Assembly (NCBI RefSeq): GCF_030272615.1
Contig: NC_081413.1
Coordinates: 606,896,209 to 606,956,208 of the forward strand
Direction: 5' to 3'
DNA from: Cryptomeria japonica
Lineage: Eukaryota; Streptophyta; Pinopsida; Cupressales; Cupressaceae
DNA length: 60,000 nt
The translations under genes were made by a program, and so were the position numbers. Of this stretch, positions 9,040-19,996 are shown in pieces (within the stretch, counting starts at the first letter, position 1; each line of letters opens with the position of its first letter). Below the pieces are notes generated by a model that saw only the letters and a program-made list of their open reading frames with translations, was not told the origin of the DNA and searched no databases.

Positions 9040-9974
9040 TCTACTGATTCTGAGCTTGATGTCTTGAGAGATTTTAATATATCCTGATTCTCCTGTAACC
9101 AATCCCGAGCCAAAGGCACTCTATTATCAGCCAAAGCTAAGTCAATGAGCGTCATGGCATCATAACCATACAGTGCGTGAAATGGAGTCATCGCAATGGA
9201 CATGTGGTATGTAGTATTATAGCAGAACTCCCCCAAATACAAACAACGAACCCATGCACGCTGCTATCCGGAAACATAGTTACGTAGATACCCCTCTATC
9301 CATTTGTTGACAATCTCTATCTGGCCATCCGTCTGAGGGTGGTAACTAATACTGGGAGTCAATTCCGTACCAACGAGTTTGAACAACTCTTGCCAAAAGG
9401 CACTCATGAACCTATTGTCACAGTCACTCACAATGGTCCTTGGAAAACCATGTAATCGGAAGATCTCTCCGAAAAACAAATCAGCAACCTGTGATGCTGT
9501 GTAATCTAATGCTATGGGAAAGAAATGGGCATATTTAATCAATTTGTCCACCACAACATAAATGCAATCTTTCCCTTGGACCTTAAGAAGTCTAGTAATG
9601 AAATCCATAGATATTCCAGTCCACTTTTGATCCGGGATGGGAAGTGGTTGCAGCAGACCAGCAGGGTGTGTGTTTTCAATTTTATTTTGTTGGCAAGTAA
9701 GACACTCACGCACATGCTGTAGAATATCACTCTTAAGACCCTTCCATGAGAATCTATCCCTGATTTGTCTGTAACTTTTTCCATATCCCTGATGTCCTGC
9801 TGTTGGAGAATCATGAAATGCATGCATAATCTGATTTTTAAGTGTGGATTCAGGTACTAAATAAATCCTTCCTTTATAGTAAATGATATCATCAACAACC
9901 GAATAACTCTCATCCTGAATAATCCCATCCATGACCTCACATGCAAACTGATTCTTTGAATAGTCTACCAACAA
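9040..9974 (-). pseudogene. Integrase of element B
   Basis: The HHCC finger (HDSPTAGHQG ... CLTCQQNK) is followed by the core with MDFITRL, IVSDCDNRFMSAFW and HPQTDGQIEIVNKW. The usual DDE residues can be seen. A TAG after RNYVSG (near 9264) splits off the C-terminal part (FCYNTTYHMSIAMTPFHALYGYD). The frame is then lost near 9040. Confidence 0.85.
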
Positions 9975-10451
9975 CTAAGATTTCCAATCAGCTGAGACTT
10001 CACATAAGGAACATAGGACAGCAGATGAAGGTCTCCTAGATAAAGCATCAGCAGCAGCATTATTCTTCCCTTTGACATAGTCTATGTCAAAATCATACCC
10101 TTGGATCTTAGAAACCCATTTTTGCTGCCTTTCACTGAGATCCTTTTGCTCCAAGAAATATTTCAGACTATTGTGATCAGTTCTCACCACAAATTTGCAG
10201 CCAACTAGATATTGTCTGAACTTAGTCAATGCATGCATAATTGCAAGCATTTCCTTGTCATAAGTAGAATAAAGTTTCTCATTGAGTTTCAATTTCCTAC
10301 TCTCATAAACAATGGGCTGATGATTCTGCATCAATATAGCTCCCACACCTTCACTCAAAGCATCACATTCCACTACAAAGGGCTGAGTGAGATCAGGTAA
10401 TGCTAAAACGGGACAAGAGCTCATCACCTGCTTAAGCCTGTCAAATATCAC
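9975..10451 (-). pseudogene. RNase H domain of element B
   Basis: This 158-residue segment carries FVVECDALSEGVGAILMQ, STYDKEMLAIMHALTKFR, FVVRTDHNSLKYFLEQ and KGKNNAAADALSRRP. These are the standard gypsy RNase H motifs, including the D, E and D catalytic positions. It is bounded on both sides by single in-frame stop codons and shares its frame with the integrase that follows. Confidence 0.85.
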
Positions 10452-11115
10452 CTATGCTTCCGGAGACCAACCAAAAGCCCCTTTCCTTGTAAGATCTGTC
10501 AATGGTGCTGCAAGTTGTGAATAACCTTTGACAAATCTCCTGTAGTATGCACACAGACCAAGGAAACCACATAACTCAGATATGTTCTTGGGTGGTGGCC
10601 AATCAACAATGGCCTGTATCTTCTCTTGATGCACCTTAACCCCATCAACGCCAATCACATGACCCAAATATAAGATTTCAAGTAACCCAAAATCACACTT
10701 TGACAATTTGGCATACAGTGACTGTGATTCCATGATACTCAAGACCTCCTCAAGATGTAACAAGTGTTCTTCCGAAGATCTGTTGTAAATCAAGATGTCA
10801 TCAAAGAACACTGAAACAAACTTACGTAGCTGCCTGTTGAACAGATGGTTCATACAAGACTGAAAAAGTGGCAGGAGCATTAGTGAGGCCGAATGGCATC
10901 ACCAAGAACTCGTAATGACCATAGTGGCATCTGAAAGCAGTCTTTTGAATGTTTGACTCTCTCACCTTAATCTGATGGTACCCTGAACGAAGATCTATCT
11001 TCGAGAAGTACACTGCCCCATGTAACTCATCTAACAACTCTGTAATACGGGGAATGGGGTGTCTGTTTTTAACAGTGTTCCACAGGCGTAGGGGACGGGG
11101 GGACGAGGGGACCAA
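10452..11115 (-). pseudogene. RT core of element B, beyond the hAT insertion
   Basis: Two overlapping frames carry [31 protein letters not shown] and [12 protein letters not shown] in one, and VFFDDILIYN with FGLLEILYLGHVIG in the other. A frameshift lies just after APATF. The catalytic box reads FFDD. The segment joins the N-terminal RT part at 14663 once the hAT element is removed. It ends at an in-frame TAG before the RNase H. Confidence 0.85.
11065..11072. repeat. Left target-site duplication of the hAT element
   Basis: GTTTTTAA lies directly left of the terminal inverted repeat; the identical octamer is at 14655-14662. Confidence 0.95.
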
Positions 11116-11559
11116 GGGCCTAAATTTGGGGACGGCGGGGGGATGGCGGCGGGGGGGGTGGCGGGGTGGTGGTGCTCATATATATACATAAAGTACTAGA
11201 AAAACTAGTTTTGAAAAGATGTATAACAGTATAACAATATAAGAATTAGATTTCAAATGAAACTATAGGAAATACTAAGATTACTTAGATTAGTAATACT
11301 AATTGCTAAATGCTAAATAAAATTTGACAAATGAAATTGTCAAATTGGAGATTTCTCATTTCTATCATATGAATATCGAAAAAGGAAAACGAAAATACGA
11401 ATATCTGATGCCATTGCAAAGTCTATAATAATAAAGATGATTACATAATTCATCATTACAATGAGTAGCCAAATACAAATACGTGTAGCAATAGCATTAC
11501 AAAAGAGACTAGAGTCAAAGACAAAATGACAAAACTCAAAATGTAGCTAATGGAGGCCT

Positions 11560-13884
11560 CTAATCATCTGCGAACTCCTCCTCACTGGAGCTGCTGGACT
11601 CTTGAAGATCAAGGTCCCTAAAGCTCACACCAACTAGCCCTGTATCTGAAGTGGTAGGATCATCCTCATCAATCTGTGAAGGCTCCTCTGGCTCTACATC
11701 CCATCGTGTTGCTGGACTCTCCTTGTACACGAGTGTCTTGCGGTCTATGAGACGCAAAGCACTGTGTACAGCCACAAGCTTCTCTGCTCTCTTAGAGGTA
11801 AGTCTGTTCCTCTTAAGAGAGTGGATGAAGCTATATGTAGACCAGTTCCTCTCAGCAGCTGAAGAACTGGAAACCTGGGATAGCAGACGGATGGCTAGAG
11901 TGGTGGTCAAAGATTTCGGGCCATGACAAGTCCACCACAAAAGTGGGTCCTCCTGTGCCATAGTGTCTATATCCATCTTTGCCGCATTTGAATAACCTCT
12001 AAGAGTGGCAAATCTTCCCCACTCAGTGCGCATTGTGCCGGCATCTCTGGAATCAAACATCTTCTCTATGCACCTAAAGAAACCCGCCTTCACCTCATCA
12101 TCCTCAATCGGTGTCATTCTACCTGGTCTAGCCTTGTACCACTTAGGATTCAAGGCAAAGGCAGCCATATGCAAAGGAGTGTTCAACTTGTCCCATCTAC
12201 TCTGAATGATAGGCCGGATTTGCTCATTGTAGAATGCTAGAGAGGGGTCCTTCACTCGCACAGCAGCCCTCATCTGGTCAAGCATAGAGTCAATGCACTC
12301 ATACACCTCTCCAAGGTTAGGTGCATCCCCATCCCCATCCCCATATCTAATCACCTAGAATACTGGAGAAATGATGGAGACAATGTATTTCGCATCAGTC
12401 CAAAACACATCACTCTTCACTATCTCCTTCACCCTTCTCCCTTGCTCTGTCTTGGCCTCAGCCCACCTATTCCACTCATTAGTCATAACCATGAGTTGCA
12501 ATGCCTCTTGCAACTCAATCATTCTCTCCAAGAGAATGAAATAAGATGCATATCTAGTCTCAACTGGTTTCAAGAACAACTTCTTCACGAAGGTCCTGAA
12601 GAGTGCATGTGAAGTGTGGTGGTTGCAGATAAACATCTGCACATCTCTCGCATCAATGACCACTCCTCTAATCCAGTCAATCTTCCCCATGTCCTTGAGT
12701 GCATTGTTCATGGCATGCACACAACATGGGGTCCACCAAATGTGTCTATAGGCTGCCTCAACGAGTCTCCCTGCTGCTCTACACACATAGGCTGCATCTA
12801 TCACTACTTGGACCACATTTTGTGGCCCAACCTCCTCAATAGCCTCCCTGAGGACCTGAAACTGGAAATCAGCATCTTTACGATGCCCTGTACAATCAAC
12901 TGCTCTAAGGAAGTATGGGCCCTCTGCACATGTGACCGTGACGTTGATGAGTGGACGATGGCTAATGTTCGTCCACCCATCCATAACTATGCTGCACCCC
13001 GATGCCACCCAACATGCCTTCATCTTCTCCATCAAAATATTGATCTTGGAATAGCTTTTATCCAAGATCGAGGTCCTCATTTTCGTCTCCCCTGGTGGCA
13101 CATAAGATGTTCCTCCCTTGGCCACCATATCCATCATCTTCCTATAATAAGGAGACCGTGTAACATGAAATGGAATGCCATTGGCAAAGAAGAAATTGCC
13201 AATGGATTCATCTATCTCATCTCTCAGCTGCACATTAAACATATCAGCAATGGGGTTGCTCTGTGGTGTATGCAACCTACGTTTCCCAGCCCTGGCAGCA
13301 GTAGAAGTGGAAGTAGATGGAGATCCAAACATCATTCCTCCCACCTGCGAAGCATGATAAGTATGTGGCACTGGCACATTCTGGTTGTCGTGAAGTGATG
13401 CCCTAGCAGACAAAGTAGTAGGCATTGAAATATTTGTGTCATCTGGAACCCCCCAAAGCCTGTTAAACTCAATTCTGTACTGTATATTTTTGGGTTCCTC
13501 CAAAAACTTACAATGTTTCACGCCTTTTCCTCTCCAAAACAAAAAGTGTGCATTCACCCTGCTAATGCTACTGAACCATTCTCTGTCACAAATATTGCAC
13601 TTCCACTTCCTTGTTCCCCCACTTGAATGTGATGCAGTGCCTTGTACTGATATTCGTGAAGCAAACTGTTTTAGAGGAGACTTAGGATCAAAATGACCCC
13701 TAGCATATGGTGCCAACAACTCTGAAGGGCAACCTGTACTAGCTGGTGCACTTGCCATAGAACTAGATTGGGCTCCAGGATCAGCCCCATGGTCACCCCC
13801 CTCATTTTCAGGTTCATATTCTGAATCATTCTCACTATGAGAATGGATTTCCATGTCATCTTCACTCATGCCTTGAGAGCTCAT
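11560..13884 (-). pseudogene. hAT transposase with one in-frame stop
   Basis: From the ATG at 13884 the frame holds an acidic N-terminus and a BED-type zinc finger at about residues 92-127 (KWKCNICDREW ... H ... KHC). A DUF659-type region with VMDGWTNISHRP and VVIDAAYVCRAAGR follows (two acidic catalytic positions), then CCVHAMNNALKDMGKI. A single TAG at about codon 510 (12355) interrupts it. The same frame then continues with the C-terminal dimerisation region, including SSSSAAERNWSTYSFIHSLK, which contains the third catalytic position (Glu). It ends in a Ser/Glu-rich tail. Apart from the stop, no frameshift is seen, so inactivation may be recent or the stop may be read through. The product would be a nuclear DNA-cutting enzyme. 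Confidence 0.9.
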
Positions 13885-13965
13885 TGTGAAATTGACACTG
13901 CATTTCACAAAATAAAAATAAAAATAAAATCAGCCTTGTTTAACAATATATTTTTAAATTTTTTT

Positions 13966-14076
13966 CCTATTCATCTCAAAATGAGATTTGATGTTGAATC
14001 TTGAGGGCAAAATGATGAATCATTTTGCCCTCAAGATTCAACATCAAATCTCATTTTGAGTCTTGAGATGAATAGG
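13966..14076. repeat. Long inverted repeat upstream of the hAT transposase
   Basis: Two arms of about 50 bases are separated by only two bases (loop at 14017-14018). The arms are complementary throughout, except that the right arm has a 7-base insertion (a short duplication of CTCAAGA type). The repeat lies 80-190 bases upstream of the transposase ATG, within the hAT element, and would fold into a strong hairpin in the leader RNA or a DNA cruciform. Confidence 0.9.
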
Positions 14077-14389
14077 GAACAAAAAAACAAAAAATGACAT
14101 AGAACAATGAAAATAAAAAAGTAAAACAAAAAAAAAACAAGAAGTTGAAAAACCCTACCTTGTGCTTGAAAAATCTCTCCAAAATGTAGAAGAATCTTCT
14201 TCTTCCTCTTCTTCTTGCTTCTTCTAGCTCCTATCACGCTTGCAATCACTTTTCTCACCCCTTCAATCAATCTTCTTAAAGTATTTCCTCCTCTTCAAGT
14301 TGCTGGAAAAAAAATCAGTTTTCCAAAATGAGAGTGAAATCCAAAATAAACATGCTTTTGTGTTGTTTTGGGGGATAGGGCGGGGCCCA

Positions 14390-14654
14390 CGTCCAATTAG
14401 GGTTACCCCTTAACCCCCCCCAAAAGGCACATGTTTTAAAAAAACTTTAAAAAGTGTCTTTTTTCGCGTGGGAACACGGGAGACGCCCAGACGTCTCCCT
14501 GGGAGACGCGGAGACGTCTCCACGTCCCGGCGGCGTTTGGGTGGCGGTGGCGGGACGGTGAGGGGGACGTCGCGTCCCCGTCCCCCCGTCCCCGAGACGT
14601 CTTTGACGGGGGGACGCGCCCAAAAGGGGGGGGACGCGTCCCCGTGGAACACTG
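14390..14654. promoter_or_regulatory. GC-rich right subterminal region of the hAT element
   Basis: The stretch contains many copies of GAGACG/CGTCTC and GGGGACG/CGTCCCC in both orientations. A matching but shorter G-rich region is at 11084-11165. Such arrays near hAT ends usually bind transposase; this is inferred from the family. Confidence 0.6.
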
Positions 14655-14662
14655 GTTTTTAA
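14655..14662. repeat. Right target-site duplication of the hAT element
   Basis: GTTTTTAA follows the right terminal repeat directly and equals the left copy. Past it, the RT coding sequence of element B resumes. Confidence 0.95.
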
Positions 14663-15684
14663 TGGTCTTCTTGTTCAATGCACTCAATGCACATTCTCAA
14701 AGTGCCATCTTTCTTCTTCACAAGAACGACTGAAGAAGCAAATGGACTAGAACTGGGTCTAATAAACCCCATATCCAGAAGTTCCCTGATGGTCTTCTCA
14801 ATCTCATCCTTATAAGCCTTGGGATGCCTATAAGGTGTGGTCATAACTGGTTTAGCATCCTCAAGCTCGATGACATGCTCAAAACCTCTATCAGGGGGTA
14901 CACCAGATGGAATGTCTCCAAACACCACTCCATGCTCATCTAAGATAGTCTGAATATCAATGTGAAAAGTCCTCTCATCCATCACTGGTGACTTTCTAGA
15001 TGTTACAAAGCATTGAGTAGCCCAAATAATATCCTGGTGTCCGAAAACAGTTTCCATTCTGTGAGAAGAAACCACCTTAGGACCTCCATCCGAACATGCC
15101 CTCAGAATGGTCTTCTTACCACCCTTCATGAATTCAAGCTGCATCTTACGATGATCAATAATGTACCTGCCAATACCCTGCAGCCATTGTGTACCCAGAA
15201 CTACATCATAGTCCTCCAACCGTAAGACATGGAAGTCATCAATCAGGGTGTAGTCCTTCATCTGTATCCGCAACTGTGGCACTCTCTTAGTGCAACCTAA
15301 GATAGCTCCATCCGCTACCTTCACTCCAAAACCAGAAAACTCCTCTCGGGTAATACCATACCTGTCAATCAACTCCTCACTGATGAAGTTGTGTGTAGCA
15401 CCAGTACCAACTAGACACACAACACGATGCCCCTGAATAGTACCCTTAAGTCTGAAAGCATCAAACTTAGGGTTTCCTGAAAGTGTAGCCACAACAACAT
15501 CAACCATATCAGTACCCTCATGAACATCTAACTCAATCTGAGGTGTCTTCTGATCATCATACTCAATATTTGGATCTGAATCAGCAACATGGTCCTCATC
15601 ACCATCTGAATGGACCTCAATAAGATGGATATTTCCCTTTCCACTGCATCGGTGACCAGCCAAGGCTCCTTGCAAGTAAAACAT
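14663..15684 (-). pseudogene. Protease and N-terminal RT of element B, broken
   Basis: The frame contains an aspartic protease whose active site reads LVGTGATHNFIS, with Gly where this family has the catalytic Asp. The start of RT follows (GVPPDRGFEHVIEL, PYRHPKAYKDEIEK, FIRPSSSPFASSVVLVKKKD). Near 14680 the RT frame is lost: compared with the usual family sequence, about five bases appear deleted after MCIE. The frame then stops at the border of the nested hAT element. RT resumes on the other side of the hAT. Confidence 0.85.
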
Positions 15685-16933
15685 AGTTTCTTCCTTCTTA
15701 ACTCATTCATAGACTCCGGATCAAATTTTGGGACAAAAGTATTGCCTTGCTGAAACTGAGAAGTCTTTTGGAAAGGTTTAGAGTTCCTGGTGAAGTTTTT
15801 GTTTTGCTGGAAAGTGGATCGGGGAGGAGTAGTGTCAAGGTCTAAGGTAAGTTGAATGGCCTCCTGTAATGTCCCAGGCCTTAAAGCCTTAACCAGTCCT
15901 CTGAGTCTCTCATGTAGACCCTCAATAAACAACATAACCACTCTCCTATCAGGCATCTCAGGAACCATCACTGCTATCCACTGAAACTCATTAATATAAG
16001 TTTCCACATATCCTGACTGTCTAAGTAGAGCTAAGTCCCTGCAATACAGCTCTATATCCTTCCTGTCAAACCTGGCAATCAATCTCTCGGTGAACTTAGT
16101 ATAAGAGTGAATAAGGGTATGGTTTTGCGTAACCAAACCATGATGCCACCAGTCATACGCAACTCCTTCCAGGTGTAAAACAACAAACTGTATAGCCTCA
16201 TCCTCAGTCATGGGCTTCAGGGATAAATAGATGTCCAATTTGTGGACCCAAGCTCGTGCACTGGTAGAACCAACACCATTAAATGTGGACATAGAGAGCT
16301 TACCAGTAGCTCTCTTCAGATCATTATTCCACTGTTGTCTGGGCCACCTGTCATTCTGACCTCGGTTAGCATCCCTACGTTGCATATAGTACTGATGTAA
16401 GGGAAAGGCATCCTAACATACTGCGGTAAAAGTGCCCACTGATCATTGGCTGCCATGACAGTGTCCTAGAAGGTGATTCCATTATGAGGCTCAGCCAACG
16501 GTGGTACATCTCTAGGGGTGAACCGTGGGAGCATAGGCTTATTCGTTGTTCTAGTATGGGTCCTGTCCCTCCGTGGTGAGATGGATACATTACTCAGGGA
16601 AGATGGAATTCTACTGCTGCCCCTACTTCCTGCAGCTGATACTGTCCTGCTACGACTCCTGTGGCTTCCCCTATTATTTTCCAAATCCATTTTGTCAAAT
16701 GTGCCCTATAACCTGTTGATTGCTTCAACAATTTTTGGCTGTGCTTCAGCCAAACTCCTCATAATCTCATCAGGATTGAGTGGAATCTGTCTCTCCTGTC
16801 TGGGTGGGCTCCTCTGTCCTTCAGGTATATCACCCATATTAGTCTCAAAGGGTGGTTTTGTGACAAAATTTAAATCCACTCTAGGTCTCCTGCGTGTGTA
16901 ATATCTGTAGGTGCCAAATCTACCCCGCTGCAT
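15528..16933 (-). pseudogene. Gag of element B, broken
   Basis: The gag reading starts at 16933 (MQRGRFGTYRYY) and passes through stops near 16706 and 16466 into a longer frame, 16385-15528. That frame holds a capsid-type domain (WVHKLDIYLSLKPM, VVLHLEGVAYDWW, YINEFQWIAVMVPEMP, MLFIEGLHERLRG). The zinc knuckle near 15680 begins CFTCKEPW, but the reading frame shifts inside it: the rest (AGHRCSGKG) is in the frame that continues into the protease. At least two stops and one frameshift make it non-functional. Confidence 0.85.
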
Positions 16934-16971
16934 AGAATTACTCTAATGACCCCCAGGCTGGCAGGATCATC

Positions 16972-16984
16972 GGCTCTGATACCA
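16972..16984 (-). other. Primer binding site of element B (tRNA-iMet type)
   Basis: The minus strand reads TGGTATCAGAGCC one base after the LTR end. This is the standard plant initiator-Met primer site and fixes the element's orientation. Confidence 0.9.
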
Positions 16985-16985
16985 C

Positions 16986-18315
16986 TGAAAGATCCCTAAA
17001 TAGGTCTTTTGATGCCCTGTTTTAATTTTAACTTAATAAACTATATTTGGGGCCTTTTTGGTATTCTTAGAGACTAGACAGAAGATGCCGAAGAGTTTGT
17101 TTCTTTTGTGTTGTTTTTTTGGTGATGGGGTTTGCAACACATGACAAGAAACAACATAAATGATAAAAATGAACTGTAATCAAGAGATCAGCTTCTGATT
17201 TTTGTATGACAGCAGATTACAATCATCTAGAAGTGAAATAACAATCACATGTACAAACAGAAAACATACCAAAGATCTAGTGCTAGGGTTTGAGGCTAGT
17301 TTGCTATCTAGAAAATGGATACAAGCTGAGAAGGATGGTGTAGGAGCAGATCAGTGGATTCAATCTGCTTATTCTGCCATAAGATGAATTACCAATAACA
17401 AATTGGGCAAGAACCCAATTACCAGCTGGAAATCCAACCTTTGCCAAGCAAAATTATACAATTTTGACCTTCTTTTCCCACTGTTTTGCTCACCCTGATC
17501 ACAAATCCAGTCAGTTGACTGTGATTTCTTCCACACTCCCCTTTCTAATCCCAACAATGAGATCAAGCACAAGAAATGGAGTTAGAACACTCCATTTAAT
17601 TTTAAATTGATGCACAACCTTCTAGAATGGTACGGCCCTACCTGGAATGGTACGGCTGCAATTATGAAACCCACACTTGCTGCAATTTCAAGACAAACTG
17701 CTCAGAACTGATGTATTGTACCTAATGGTGATTGCTAGGCTGGTTTTGTTGCTAAATTGACCCCCAATGGGTCTAGACAAGGCACATCCTTGTCCCATGT
17801 GGGCAAATTAGTGGGTACACCTCCACTACCAATGCAGATATGAGGGTTCACGTCCTCCAAACACCTGCAATTTCTGCTGCTAATGCAGAGCAGAGAAAAA
17901 TCAGAAATACAATAATAACATAATACCAATTCCCTCCTCCAAAATGTCTAATAATCTTTTCCAAAGAGTGGCGTAACCCTAAATGGAATATCCCATTGGA
18001 ATCCAACTAAAAAAGCATCTTCCTTGGCATCTTTTGGGTCCACGTAGCTTAAAGGCTTAAAGGCTTTTAAAGAATGACAAGGGTCCCACCATGCCATGTC
18101 ATTTAAATGATTTGAGCAAAGGGGTTACATTAAAGGGCCCACTTTATTAAAAGGTACGCATAGCACTTTATTCAAACATAAGCCTTTATTAAAAAAAGAA
18201 ACTTAGGCTTATAAGTTACTTTTTCCTTATTAACTTTTGACAATTAGAAATTTTTAAGTGTCTTTATTCATCAAATGCAATGTGGGAATTGCATCAAAAA
18301 GATGGGGACATGATA
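16986..18315 (-). repeat. 5' LTR of element B (1330 bp)
   Basis: The minus-strand LTR begins TATCATGTCCCC (an expected TG start mutated to TA) and ends GGATCTTTCA, next to the primer site. Along its length it matches the solo LTR at 45110-46441 in inverse orientation, and its first 170 bases match the 3' LTR remnant at 8385-8558. The expected outer flank is GATCA; the partner copy is outside the window. Confidence 0.85.
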
Positions 18316-18590
18316 GATCATGACCCCTGTATGTCAGTCTGGGAGTGCAGTCAGAGTATGCAGACATGACATAAGTCACCACAACAAGCATGGCCCCGTA
18401 CCTCCCTTGATGGAAATTCTGCCAAAAAACATTAAATGCACATCTATGGCTCCATAAAAGAAGGTGCATAAGTCACCAAAGCTATCGGAGCATTGGAAGC
18501 TTTGAGTGTCGATCACGCCATTCGGAAGCGTTGCAAGCCGGAAGTAGCTTGGAAGACCTCGGAGACCTGGGTCACCAAAGTTGGGAAGAC
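18316..18590. other. Unassigned flank of element B
   Basis: Sequence of mixed composition between the B LTR and the minisatellite. I see no protein or repeat that I can name. Confidence 0.4.
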
Positions 18591-19045
18591 TTAGCAACTT
18601 GGGAACTTCGAGGTTCCGGAGTTCCGAGGTAGAAGAACTAGGAACTTGGGGATCGGGGGGTTCCGGAGTTCCGGGGTTGAAGAATTAGGAACTTGGGAAC
18701 CTGGGGGTTCCGGAGTTCCGGAGTTGAAGAACTTAGGAACTTGGGAACTTGGGGGTTCCGGAGTTCCGGGGTTGAAGAACTAGGAACTTGGGAACCTGGG
18801 GGTTCCAGGGTTGAAGAACTTAGGAACTTGGGAACCCTGGAGGTTTCGGAGTTCCGAGGTTGAAGAACTAGGAACTTGGGAACTTGAAAACTTAGGAACT
18901 TGGGAACCTGGAGGTTCCGGAGTTCCGGGGTTGAAGACCTAGGAACTTGGGAACCTGGGGGTTCCGGAGTTCCGCGGTTGAAGACCTAGGAACTTGGGAA
19001 CCTAGGGGTTCTGGAGTTCCGGGTTTGAAGACTTAGGAACTTCCT
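18590..19045. repeat. Minisatellite of about 46-48 bp units
   Basis: About nine degenerate units carry the core GGTTCCGGAGTTCCGG followed by GTTGAAGA and GGAACTTGGGAAC. The spacing between cores is mostly 46-49 bases, with one shorter unit. G-rich on the plus strand. On the plus strand short frames give Gly/Leu/Trp-rich repeats, but no long conserved frame exists, so I treat it as non-coding. Confidence 0.85.
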
Positions 19046-19990
19046 TCTGACAAGACAACACTTCACACTTCATAATTCCATTGCTTTTCTCCTTGATCAA
19101 CTGGGGCAGCGCTGGTCCATGGAACATATCTCTGATCGGTTCTCACTGATGGACCAAGGGTATCATAAAATGACAACAAGAACCTTTTGGCTGAAGAGGG
19201 GATGTTACCAATGGAAGCATAAGCATCTAAAAAAAGTTGAAAAGGCGAATAAACATCACTAGCCAAAAATGGTCGTTGAGGAGGATCTAGATCAGAGGAA
19301 GAAGACTTGGATGAAGCAGAAAAAGACGTGGATAAGTAATTGGGGCATTAATCCACAAGAATGTCTAATAACAATGAAGAGATAAAAAAGTGTACTAGAA
19401 AAATTCAGGACTACCATGTGAAAAAAAAAAAAAAAATTGATCGAAAAAAAAAACACACTATATCAAAGAGTTCAACCCCTTGAGGAAACATGATGAAAAA
19501 GCTTATTTAAGAGCCACAATTAAGTAAAAGGCTAGGATATTAGTTGTTTAGATGAGGGCTGGGTCTCACCATTTCAAATGAGAGACCAGTAAATGGACGA
19601 TTCCCAAGGAAGATTGGGAAGAAAAAAAAGTTGCATTTTCTACACCAAAGGGGTGGTTGAACCTGAACAACATTTCATCCTAAATTGTGCACTCCATTTG
19701 AAAATATTTTGCAAGTGTACAGTCTGAATGAGATCTTCGAGAGTTTCTTAAGAAGAGCCAACATTGAAAGAAACCTGAAAATGGATCAGCTTTGGGTCCC
19801 TTAGACCGCCTAGTCTTGTGGACATCATTAGAATATTCAATAAATTCATTCATTCATTTGGGCTCAAAATCTGCATTTTTGCCCTTCGTGCGTTCTGAAA
19901 CATCTCCCCAAAATAAACCCACAATAAAGTAGACTCTCTGAATAGATTACATAAGCTACTGAGAGTGCTCTAATTGCATCTATAGATTAC
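19046..19990. other. AT-rich non-coding stretch
   Basis: Contains an A-run pair near 19418-19450 and no frame or repeat that I can assign. Confidence 0.4.
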
Positions 19991-19996
19991 TGTGAG

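Larger units (their letters stand above)
11073..14654 (-). mobile_element. hAT DNA transposon nested in the RT of element B
   Basis: The element is 3.58 kb. Its ends are 11-bp perfect inverted repeats, CAGTGTTCCAC at 11073-11083 and the complement at 14644-14654. It is flanked by a perfect 8-bp target duplication, GTTTTTAA (11065-11072 and 14655-14662). Both subterminal regions (about 150 bases) are rich in GGGGACG and related motifs, as expected for transposase binding sites. It encodes one transposase on the minus strand. Eight-base duplications, the terminal sequence and the transposase all fit the hAT superfamily. Confidence 0.95.
8385..18315 (-). mobile_element. Element B: decayed chromodomain Ty3/gypsy element, split by hAT and element A
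   Basis: On the minus strand the order is 5' LTR 16986-18315, a tRNA-iMet-type primer site, gag, protease, the N-terminal part of RT, a nested hAT element (11073-14654), the rest of RT, RNase H, integrase, chromodomain, polypurine tract and the start of the 3' LTR, which is cut at 8385 by element A. The order and the chromodomain after integrase identify a chromovirus. Several in-frame stops, frameshifts in gag, RT and the integrase tail, and a lost protease Asp show that this copy is dead. The outer part of the 3' LTR lies beyond base 1. Confidence 0.9.

Noticed and set aside
12616-13398. Open frame of 260 codons on the plus strand
   Set aside because: Antisense to the hAT transposase.
16972-16984. 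tRNA-like sequence
   Set aside because: This and the sites at 8091 and 29077 are only primer binding sites complementary to tRNA 3' ends; no cloverleaf is present.
18590-19045. CRISPR-like array or repeat-protein gene
   Set aside because: Units are contiguous, diverged and without unique spacers; frames are short and broken. It is a minisatellite.
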